Shown: piece by piece, positions 53,844 to 60,878 of the stretch
Layout: every line of letters starts with the position of its first letter
How positions within the stretch are numbered: position 1 is the stretch's first letter
Origin: Nocardioides mangrovi
GTDB taxonomy: Bacteria; Actinomycetota; Actinomycetes; Propionibacteriales; Nocardioidaceae
Reading direction: 5' to 3'
Assembly (NCBI RefSeq): GCF_020073815.1
Contig: NZ_JAIQZJ010000009.1
Location: forward strand, 62,001 to 126,000
DNA length: 64,000 nucleotides
Notes under the pieces: generated by a model
Told to the model about the DNA's origin: nothing
The model's database searches: none
The model's input: only the letters and a program-made list of their open reading frames with translations
Position numbers and translations under genes: made by a program

Positions 53844-53932
53844 CGTAGGTTCGGGACGCTTCATTCGGATGTTCCGGACACGACCGTCGTCCGGAACCTC
53901 CGACTCGAGTGTCCGGAACCTACGACTCGAGC
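53844..53932. repeat. Composite inverted and direct repeats (terminator region)
   Basis: GTTCCGGAC (53871-53879) pairs with GTCCGGAAC (53889-53897), and CGTAGGTTC (53844-53852) pairs with GAACCTACG (53916-53924). A 22-base unit starting GTCCGGAACCT is directly repeated at 53889 and 53911. It separates the convergent tsaE fusion and the next gene. Confidence 0.75.
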
Positions 53933-54501
53933 TAGAGCCCGGTCACGCCCTCTTCGCCGTAGCCCTCGGCCTGCTCGTCGAAGGTCTCGTGCTCGAGCAG
54001 GTGCAGGACGGGTACGCCGAGCTTGCGGCGGGCCTTGGAGGTCCAGTCGACGTGGAAGAACTCCGCGACGACGTGCGGGCGGGTCAGGATGATCGCCTCG
54101 CGGCCGTCGACCTCCGCGACCTTCGCGGCGAGCGCGTCGATCGGCGGGTCGGTGACGATCTGGCCGCGTGCGGTCGCGCCGCTCGCGCGCAGCGCCTCGA
54201 GGGTGCTGGTGAGCTCGGAGTGCGAGCGGTCCTCGCAGTCCTTGCGAACCGCCTCGAGGTCGACCTCGCTCATCGGCATGGTCGGCGTGGCGAGCATGTC
54301 GCCGGCGGTGAGCGAGCCCATCGCCGACTCGATCCGCGCCGCGGCGTCCTCGAGCGGCAGCAGCACGTGGTAGGTCACCGGCCCGTCCAGCCCCTCGTGG
54401 AGCGAGTGGACCTGGGAGGCGTCCAGCGCGGTGAGCGCCTGCTCGATCAGGAGGACGACGTCGTAGTCCTCGGTGCTGCCCGGTGCTGCGTTCTCAGACA
54501 T
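53932..54501 (-). CDS. Hypothetical protein, 189 residues
   Basis: The product begins MSENAAPGSTEDYDVVLLIEQAL and ends with an acidic tail EGYGEEGVTGL. It is an acidic, probably cytoplasmic alpha/beta protein with a flavodoxin-like or universal-stress-like look (VVLLIEQALTAL, EAIILTRPHVVAEFFHVDW). No motif settles its function. ATG 54501 lies 11 bases after the upstream ligC stop, so it is likely in the same transcription unit as ligC. Confidence 0.72.
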   Translation of the reverse strand: MSENAAPGSTEDYDVVLLIEQALTALDASQVHSLHEGLDGPVTYHVLLPLEDAAARIESAMGSLTAGDMLATPTMPMSEVDLEAVRKDCEDRSHSELTSTLEALRASGATARGQIVTDPPIDALAAKVAEVDGREAIILTRPHVVAEFFHVDWTSKARRKLGVPVLHLLEHETFDEQAEGYGEEGVTGL

Positions 54502-54512
54502 TGCTGCCTTCC

Positions 54513-55598
54513 TCAGTCGACACTCAAAATTCTAGCCAGGTCGTAGCTCACCGGCTCGTCCAGCTGGTCGTAGCCGCACGATTCCGGGTCGCGGTCGGTG
54601 CGCCAGCGCCGGAACTGCGCCGTGTGCCGGAAGCGCCGGCCCTCCATGTGGTCGTAGGCGACCTCCAGCACCCGCTCGGGCCGCAGCGGCGTGAACGACA
54701 GGTCCTTGCCCTGGCTCCACCGGCTCTGGGTGCCCGGAACCCGGTCGGGGTTGGCGGTCAGGAACTCCGCCCAGCGCCCCCACGGGTGCTCCTCGATCGG
54801 GACGACGAGCGGCTGCAGCTCCTCGATCAGCTCGGCCCGCCGCGCGGCCGTGAAGCTCGCGCTCACGCCGACGTGCTGGAGCCCGTCGTCGGTGTAGAGG
54901 CCGAGCAGGAGGCTGCCGAGCAGCGGCTTCTCGGGGGTGCTGGTCTTGTGCTCGCGGTAGCCCGCGACGACCACGTCGGCGGTGCGCTCGTGCTTGATCT
55001 TGAGCATGGTCCGGGCGTTCTCCTGGTACGTCGCGCCCAGCGGCTTGGCGACCACGCCGTCCAGCCCGGCACCCTCGAACTGGTGGAACCACTCCTCGGC
55101 CTCGGCCGGGTCGGTGGTCGTCCGGGTCAGGAAGCACGGGCCGTCCAGCCCCGCGAGCGCCTCCTCCAGGGCGGCCCGTCGCTCCGCGAACGGGCGGTCG
55201 ACGTACGACTCATCGCCCAGTGCGAGCAGGTCGAACGCGACGTACGACGCCGGCGTCTTCTCGGCGAGCATGTCGATGCGGGACTTGGCCGGGTGGATCC
55301 GCTCCTGGAGGACCTCGAACTCCAGGCGTCGCTCGATCGACACGAAGATCTCGCCGTCCAGGACGCACCGGTCGGGCAGCTGCTCGACCATCGCGGCCAC
55401 GACCTCCGGGAAGTAGCGGGTCAGCGGCTTGGTGTTGCGGCTGGCCAGCTCGACCTCGTCGCCGTCCTTGAAGACGATGCAGCGGAAGCCGTCCCACTTG
55501 GGCTCGAAGCTCAGACCGTCGTGCTTGGCCGGGTCGGGGATGCCCCTCACCGACTTCGCGAGCATCGGCTGCACCGGCGGCATGACGGGGAGGTCCAC
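54513..55598 (-). CDS. ligC: ATP-dependent DNA ligase (LigC type)
   Basis: The 361-residue enzyme has the nucleotidyltransferase Lys34 in EPKWDGFR, the LDGEIFV motif, the FDLLAL motif, the DGVVAKP motif and LKIKHERTADVVV, followed by an OB domain with QGKDLSFTPLRPERV. It matches the LigC class of actinobacteria, accessory ATP-dependent ligases that participate in short-patch repair. Its reading partner downstream is a hypothetical gene. GTG 55598 or ATG 55583 may be the start. Confidence 0.92.
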   Translation of the reverse strand: MDLPVMPPVQPMLAKSVRGIPDPAKHDGLSFEPKWDGFRCIVFKDGDEVELASRNTKPLTRYFPEVVAAMVEQLPDRCVLDGEIFVSIERRLEFEVLQERIHPAKSRIDMLAEKTPASYVAFDLLALGDESYVDRPFAERRAALEEALAGLDGPCFLTRTTTDPAEAEEWFHQFEGAGLDGVVAKPLGATYQENARTMLKIKHERTADVVVAGYREHKTSTPEKPLLGSLLLGLYTDDGLQHVGVSASFTAARRAELIEELQPLVVPIEEHPWGRWAEFLTANPDRVPGTQSRWSQGKDLSFTPLRPERVLEVAYDHMEGRRFRHTAQFRRWRTDRDPESCGYDQLDEPVSYDLARILSVD

Positions 55599-55642
55599 GT
55601 GGTGACACTAGTCTTTGTCAGTCGCTCCCACCGGGAGCGCGT

Positions 55643-55721
55643 TCCCCGGTTGGTCTGCCGGCAGGGCCCGCCTGACTTTGAATCAGGACTAGCGACGTAG
55701 GTTCGACTCCTACCCGGGGAG
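55643..55721 (+). tRNA. tRNA-Gln (anticodon TTG), CCA not encoded
   Basis: The acceptor stem TCCCCGG (55643-55649) pairs with CCGGGGA (55714-55720). The anticodon arm is CCTGA-CTTTGAA-TCAGG (anticodon TTG), and the T arm GTAGG-TTCGACT-CCTAC. The variable region is about nine bases, longer than the usual four or five, and there is one extra base before the anticodon stem. tRNA-Gln lies beside glmU in other actinobacteria. The 3' end overlaps the next gene on the opposite strand by 12 bases. Confidence 0.75.
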
Positions 55722-56162
55722 CTCCGCGAGGAGCCGCGGCACCAGTGCGCGGTGCACCGGGCCGAGCGCGCGCCACGTCGGTGCGGCCACGGGATGGCCG
55801 AAACGCAGTGCCGTCGTCCAGGTGAGGCCGGACGCGGTCGACTCGAACAGCATCCGGCCCTGCATCCGCCGGCCGCCCGTGGCGACCAGGTCGAGGAGCT
55901 CGGCGTCGTCGGCCACGACGGTCCACCCGGCGACCGTGCCGGACCGGGACGGCGCCACCTGCAGCCCGAGCGCCCCGCGCCAGACGGCGAGGGCGAAGAC
56001 GCCACCGCCGCGCATGGCCCCGGCCAGCAGTCGGGTGGCGGCGTCGCGGGGTCGCGGCACGTGCGCGAGCCCGGTGACGGTGAACACGTCGACGTAGTCG
56101 GCCGGCGACCCGTCGACGAGCACGACCCCGGCGGGCTCGATCCTCGTCACCACGGGGGTCAT
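55710..56162 (-). CDS. DUF2867-like protein
   Basis: The 150-residue product has the RMLFESTASGLTWTTALRFGHPV stretch and central beta strands of DUF2867-type proteins, which are small lipocalin- or SRPBCC-like and of unknown function. The stop codon (complement of CTA at 55710-55712) lies within the tRNA-Gln T arm and acceptor stem. ATG 56162 begins 35 bases from the glmU start on the other strand, so the two genes share a short promoter region. Confidence 0.7.
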   Translation of the reverse strand: MTPVVTRIEPAGVVLVDGSPADYVDVFTVTGLAHVPRPRDAATRLLAGAMRGGGVFALAVWRGALGLQVAPSRSGTVAGWTVVADDAELLDLVATGGRRMQGRMLFESTASGLTWTTALRFGHPVAAPTWRALGPVHRALVPRLLAELPG

Positions 56163-56189
56163 GACGCTGAATGTACTTGCGACTAGGGT
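56161..56189 (+). promoter_or_regulatory. Putative glmU promoter
   Basis: ATGACG (56161-56166), a 17-base spacer and TAGGGT (56184-56189) fit a -35/-10 pair. The -10 ends eight bases before GTG 56198, so the glmU mRNA would have almost no leader. The -35 overlaps the divergent gene's start codon. Prediction only. Confidence 0.35.
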
Positions 56190-56197
56190 CGGGCGGC

Positions 56198-57664
56198 GTG
56201 GGCAACAACCTGACCGTCGTCGTGCTCGCCGCTGGCGGTGGCACGCGGATGAGGTCCAAGACCATGAAGGTGCTGCACCCGATCGCCGGGCGCACCATGA
56301 TCGGGCACGTCCTGGCGGCGGCGCGGGCGATGGAGCCCGGCCGCATCGTCGCGGTCGTCGGCCACCAGCGTGAGCAGGTCTCCGAGCACATCCGCTCGAT
56401 CGAGCCCGACGCCGTGCTGGCCGTGCAGGAGGAGCAGCTCGGGACCGGCCACGCCGTACGGATGGCGGTCGAGGCCGCCGGCGCCAGCGAGGGCACGGTC
56501 CTGGTGGCGTACGGCGACACCCCGCTGCTCACCGGCGACTCGCTGCGGTGGTTCGTGGCCGAGCACGAGGCGTCGCAGGGCGCGGTCAGCATCCTGAGCG
56601 GGATCGTCGCCGACCCGTTCGGCTACGGACGCGTGCTGCGCAACGACGAGGGCGACGTCGAGGCGATCGTCGAGGAGAAGGACGCGAGCCCGGAGCAGCG
56701 CGAGGTCCGCGAGATCAACTCCGGGATCCTGGCGTTCGACGCGGAGTTCCTGGTCTCCGCGCTGCCGCGGATCGGCAACGACAACGCCAAGGGCGAGTTC
56801 TACCTCACCGACGCCATCGCGATCGCCCGCGAGGACGGCCTGACGGTCGGCGCCTACCCGATCGACGACGTGATGCAGACCGAGGGCGTCAACGACCGGG
56901 TGCAGCTCGCCCGGATGGGCGCGGAGATGAACCGGCGGATCGTCGAGGGCTGGATGCGCGGCGGCGTCACGGTCATGGATCCCGCGACCACCTGGATCGA
57001 CGCCGACGTCGTGCTCGCGCCGGACGTGACGATCCTGCCCGGCACCCAGCTCCTCGGTGCGACCGTCGTCGCCGAGGACGCCGTGGTCGGCCCCGACAGC
57101 ACGCTCAAGGACTGCGAGATCGGCGCCGGCGCACGCGTCGTCCGCACCCACGGCGAGCTGGCCGTCATCGGCGGCGGCGCCAACGTCGGGCCCTACTCCT
57201 ACCTGCGCCCAGGCACGAACCTCGGTGCCGGTGGCAAGATCGGCGGCTTCGTCGAGACCAAGAACGCCGTGATCGGCGACGGCGCCAAGGTGCCGCACCT
57301 GTCCTACGTCGGGGACGCGGAGATCGGCGAGGGGACCAACATCGGCGCCGGCACGATCTTCGCCAACTACGACGGCGTCGAGAAGCACCGCACGAAGATC
57401 GGCCGGCACGCCAGGACGGCCTCCAACAACACCTTCGTCGCCCCGGTCGAGATCGGGGACGGAGCCGGGACCGGGGCCGGCACGGTGGTCCGGCGCGACG
57501 TGCCACCCGGGGCACTCGCTGTCTCCAGCGGGCCCCAGCGCAACCTCGAGGGCTGGACCCTGAGGAAGCGTCCGGGGACCGCTCAGGCGCAGGCCGCCGC
57601 GGAGGCGCTGTCCGAAGGCCCGGGCGGGCGACCGGACGGTGAACAGGGCGTGGCAGAATCCTGA
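56198..57664 (+). CDS. glmU: Bifunctional UDP-GlcNAc pyrophosphorylase / GlcN-1-P acetyltransferase
   Basis: The 488-residue enzyme makes UDP-GlcNAc. The N-terminal uridyltransferase domain starts LAAGGGTRMRSKTMKVLHP (10-28), with the EEQLGTGHAV and GDTPLL motifs. The C-terminal left-handed beta-helix acetyltransferase has hexapeptide repeats and NIGAGTIFANYDGVEKHRT. The actinobacterial C-terminal extension is disordered (SEGPGGRPDGEQGVAES). GTG 56198 is used: an upstream ATG at 56171 would place nine odd residues before the conserved start. prs follows after 35 bases. Confidence 0.95.
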   Translation: MGNNLTVVVLAAGGGTRMRSKTMKVLHPIAGRTMIGHVLAAARAMEPGRIVAVVGHQREQVSEHIRSIEPDAVLAVQEEQLGTGHAVRMAVEAAGASEGTVLVAYGDTPLLTGDSLRWFVAEHEASQGAVSILSGIVADPFGYGRVLRNDEGDVEAIVEEKDASPEQREVREINSGILAFDAEFLVSALPRIGNDNAKGEFYLTDAIAIAREDGLTVGAYPIDDVMQTEGVNDRVQLARMGAEMNRRIVEGWMRGGVTVMDPATTWIDADVVLAPDVTILPGTQLLGATVVAEDAVVGPDSTLKDCEIGAGARVVRTHGELAVIGGGANVGPYSYLRPGTNLGAGGKIGGFVETKNAVIGDGAKVPHLSYVGDAEIGEGTNIGAGTIFANYDGVEKHRTKIGRHARTASNNTFVAPVEIGDGAGTGAGTVVRRDVPPGALAVSSGPQRNLEGWTLRKRPGTAQAQAAAEALSEGPGGRPDGEQGVAES

Positions 57665-57699
57665 GTGCGAGGACGTCCGGCGACTGAGGGAGCCCCACC

Positions 57700-58680
57700 G
57701 TGACGGGTTACAAGAAGACCACCGAGAAGAACCTGATGGTCTTCAGTGGACGGGCGCACCCCGTCCTCGCCGAGGAGGTCGCCGAGCTGCTCGGCACCGA
57801 TCTGGTCCCGACCTCGGCGTACGAGTTCGCCAACTCCGAGATCTACGTCCGCTACGAGGAGTCGGTCCGCGGCTGCGACGCCTTCGTGATCCAGAGCCAC
57901 ACGGCTCCGATCAACGAGTGGATCATGGAGCACCTGATCATGGTCGACGCCCTCAAGCGGGCGAGCGCCAAGCGGATCACGGTCGTCATGCCGTTCTACG
58001 GCTACGCCCGCCAGGACAAGAAGCACCGCGGCCGCGAGCCGATCTCGGCCCGCCTGATGGCCGACCTCTTCAAGACCGCCGGCGCCGACCGGCTGATCGC
58101 GGTCGACCTGCACGCCGACCAGGTCCAGGGCTTCTTCGACGGCCCCGTCGACCACCTGATGGCGCTGCCGATCCTCGCGGACCACATCAAGGAGAAGTAC
58201 GGCAACCAGCCGCTGGCGATCGTGTCGCCGGACGCCGGCCGGATCAAGGTCGCCGAGCGCTGGTCGGCCCGCCTGGGCGGCGCCCCGCTGGCCTTCATCC
58301 ACAAGTCGCGGCGCATCGACCGTCCCAACGAGACCGTCGCCAACCGCGTCGTCGGCGACGTCACCGGCCGGATGTGCGTGCTGGTCGACGACATGATCGA
58401 CACCGGCGGCACCATCGCGAAGGCGGCCGACGCCCTGATGGCCGATGGCGCCGCGGGCGTCGTGATCGCCGCGACCCACGCGATCCTCTCCGACCCGGCG
58501 GTCGACCGGCTCAAGAACTGCCCGGCCGTCGAGGTCGTCGTCACCAACACCCTGCCGATCTCCGCGGACCGTCACTTCGACAAGCTGACGACGCTCTCGA
58601 TCGCGCCCCTGGTGTCGCGGGCCATCCGCGAGGTCTTCGAGGACGGCTCGGTCACCTCGATGTTCGACGGCCACGCATAG
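57700..58680 (+). CDS. prs: Ribose-phosphate pyrophosphokinase
   Basis: The 326-residue enzyme makes PRPP from ribose-5-phosphate and ATP for nucleotide, His and Trp synthesis. Signatures are the N-terminal FSGRAHPVLAEEV, the AVDLHADQVQGFF catalytic region and the PRPP loop VLVDDMIDTGGTI. The glmU-prs pair is conserved in actinobacteria. It ends three bases before a convergent gene, with no room for a separate terminator. Confidence 0.97.
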   Translation: MTGYKKTTEKNLMVFSGRAHPVLAEEVAELLGTDLVPTSAYEFANSEIYVRYEESVRGCDAFVIQSHTAPINEWIMEHLIMVDALKRASAKRITVVMPFYGYARQDKKHRGREPISARLMADLFKTAGADRLIAVDLHADQVQGFFDGPVDHLMALPILADHIKEKYGNQPLAIVSPDAGRIKVAERWSARLGGAPLAFIHKSRRIDRPNETVANRVVGDVTGRMCVLVDDMIDTGGTIAKAADALMADGAAGVVIAATHAILSDPAVDRLKNCPAVEVVVTNTLPISADRHFDKLTTLSIAPLVSRAIREVFEDGSVTSMFDGHA

Positions 58681-58683
58681 CGG

Positions 58684-60849
58684 TCATCCGCCCCACTCGC
58701 GGGTGACGTGCGCGAGCACCACCCGGTGGCCGTCCGGGTCCTCGGCGACCAGGTCGATCCGGGCGCCGGTGCCCCAGGTGACGCCCGGGACGACGAAGCG
58801 GCCGGCCGGCGTCGTACGACGGTCCGCGCGCTCCGCGAACTGACCGGCGTCGGTCAGCGCCAGGAGCGTCAGCGGCGGCGCGTCGTCGCGCAGGACGAGG
58901 CGGCCGCGGAGGTGCTGGCGGGTGCGGTCCGGGTCGACCGGGTCGAGCTCGAGCGACGTCACCCACGGGTGCGGCGGCAGCCAGGTGCGCACGACCCGCT
59001 CGGTCGACCGGTCGAGCCAGCCGACCACCGCGCCGTCGAGGAGGTCCGCGACCTCGGCGACGTCGCGACGCCCGTGGTCGTCGGCGCGGAGGAACGCCTC
59101 GACCTGCGCCGTCGTCCAGCGGGTGTGGCGGGCGAAGGCCTCGCACCACGCCTCGTCGGGCGCGGCCGCATCCGGCGCCACCTCCTCGAAGCCGCGCGGG
59201 TCGAGGGCCAGCTCGGGCGGCAGCACCGCGGCCAGGCCCGGCCAGGCGTCGACCAGCTGTGGGGCGCGGAGGGCGAGCCGCCGGACGGCCTCGGTCTCGA
59301 GCGCGCCGAGGCCGGGGTTGGACCGCGGCGGGGCGGCGGCGTACGTCGCGCCCACACGCGTGCCCAGGTGAGCGGCGGTGTCGCCGACCTCGTCGTACGC
59401 GACGACCTCCAGCACGTCGAGCATCCCGCTCAACCGCTCGACGATGTCGAGCTCGTCCAGGACCTGCGGCTCGCTGTCGAGCCACTCGGCGAAGGTCTGG
59501 AGGTTGCCGCGGCGCCGGGTCAGCTCGCGGTAGAGCCGCCGCGCGTAGTCGAGGTGGTTGCGCAGGTAGAGGATCCCGGTCGCGGACTCCACCAGCCCCT
59601 CGGCGCGGAGGCGGTCGAGCAGGTCGGCGAGCGCCTCGACGTGGCCGGGACGCGACCACGCCTCGGCGGAGAGCAGCACGGTCGGCGCCGGGCAGCTCCG
59701 GACCTCCTCGACCAGGTCGTCGACCAATGCCTCCCAGCGCGCCCGGTCGTCGCGGTGCCGCCACACCAGGGGCGCGTGCCGGATCCCGACCTCCGGCTCG
59801 TCGAAGGTCAGGCCGGTGCGGGGGTAGAGGATCCCGTCGGCGAGGAGGTCGTCGTGGTGGGCCCAGGCCCAGTCCTGGATCGCCGAGCTGCCGGCCTTGT
59901 AGGTGCCGCAGTGGATGACGAACCGGCGCGGGCCGTCCGCCGGGCGGTGCACCAGCATCGCGTCGCGGAAGTCGGTGAACCGCGCCCGGGCCGCCTCCCA
60001 GTCGAAGGACCAGAGCGGGTCGGGGACCCGCCAGGACGGCCCGTAGTTGAGCTCGAGCAGCGCCTCGGGGTCGCGCGGGACCGCGAAGGTGTGCCCGGCG
60101 ACCTCGGCGGCGGCGAGCGGGACCAGGGCCTCGGCGGGCAGCCCGCCGGGCGTGTGCGGCCACACCCAGGCCCGGCCGGCCTCGACCCAGGCGGGGAAGA
60201 GGTCGATCCCGACGCCGCCGCTCGACCGCGCCTTGGTGTGCAGGTAGCCCCGGGCCTCGAACTCCGCCTCGAGGACGCCGGCCTCGGTCAGCCGGATCCG
60301 CAGGTCGTGCCAGGCGGCGGCGACCGACGCCGCGTCGTCCCCGGGCACCAGCACCGCCAGGTCCACGTCGTCGTCGTGGCCGACGAAGTCGCCGTCGCGC
60401 ACCACGCCCAGCAGCGTGCCGGACACGAGGAACGCCTCCGCGCCGTACGATCGCAGCCGCTCGACGAGCTCGGCGACCTCGGCCCACAGGTCCGACGAGT
60501 CCATGCTGGCGAGCGCACGGTGGTAGCCGTGCGGGCCGAGGGCGTAGGGACGCAGCGTCTCGACGCAGTCGGCCCAGAACCGGTCGTAGTCGCCGGGCCG
60601 GTCCGCGGCCGCGAGCCGGTCCCGCAGCCGGCCCAGGTGCCGACGGGTCTGCCCGGGCCGCTCGTGGTGGGCGATGTTGAGCTGGACGCTGGCCTTCAGC
60701 CATGGCGGACGCCGGCGCGCCTTGCGGGGGAGCGCGTCGAGCGCCGCGCGGAGGTCGTCGTACGGCGACGCGGAGCCCTCGCGGGCGACCTGGCTCCGGA
60801 CGCTCGCGATGACCGCGCCGGGTCTCGCACCCGGCTCCGACTGCTCCAT
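58684..60849 (-). CDS. LicD-type nucleotidyltransferase fused to a sulfotransferase-like P-loop domain
   Basis: This is a 721-residue protein. Residues about 130-225 match LicD/fukutin nucleotidyltransferases: VSGTLLGVVRDGDFVGHDDD at 142-161 and ARGYLHTKARSSGGVGIDLFP in part. Residues about 305-480 begin FVIHCGTYKAGSS (310-322), a P-loop like PAPS-dependent sulfotransferases, followed by DLLADGILYPRTG. The C-terminal ~200 residues are a less clear beta-rich region. The combination suggests a polymer or glycan modifier acting on surface or capsule structures. It converges on prs and precedes a peptidase gene on the same strand. Confidence 0.7.
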   Translation of the reverse strand: MEQSEPGARPGAVIASVRSQVAREGSASPYDDLRAALDALPRKARRRPPWLKASVQLNIAHHERPGQTRRHLGRLRDRLAAADRPGDYDRFWADCVETLRPYALGPHGYHRALASMDSSDLWAEVAELVERLRSYGAEAFLVSGTLLGVVRDGDFVGHDDDVDLAVLVPGDDAASVAAAWHDLRIRLTEAGVLEAEFEARGYLHTKARSSGGVGIDLFPAWVEAGRAWVWPHTPGGLPAEALVPLAAAEVAGHTFAVPRDPEALLELNYGPSWRVPDPLWSFDWEAARARFTDFRDAMLVHRPADGPRRFVIHCGTYKAGSSAIQDWAWAHHDDLLADGILYPRTGLTFDEPEVGIRHAPLVWRHRDDRARWEALVDDLVEEVRSCPAPTVLLSAEAWSRPGHVEALADLLDRLRAEGLVESATGILYLRNHLDYARRLYRELTRRRGNLQTFAEWLDSEPQVLDELDIVERLSGMLDVLEVVAYDEVGDTAAHLGTRVGATYAAAPPRSNPGLGALETEAVRRLALRAPQLVDAWPGLAAVLPPELALDPRGFEEVAPDAAAPDEAWCEAFARHTRWTTAQVEAFLRADDHGRRDVAEVADLLDGAVVGWLDRSTERVVRTWLPPHPWVTSLELDPVDPDRTRQHLRGRLVLRDDAPPLTLLALTDAGQFAERADRRTTPAGRFVVPGVTWGTGARIDLVAEDPDGHRVVLAHVTREWGG

Positions 60850-60878
60850 CCGACCGATCCTAGGCAGTGCGGGGTCGA

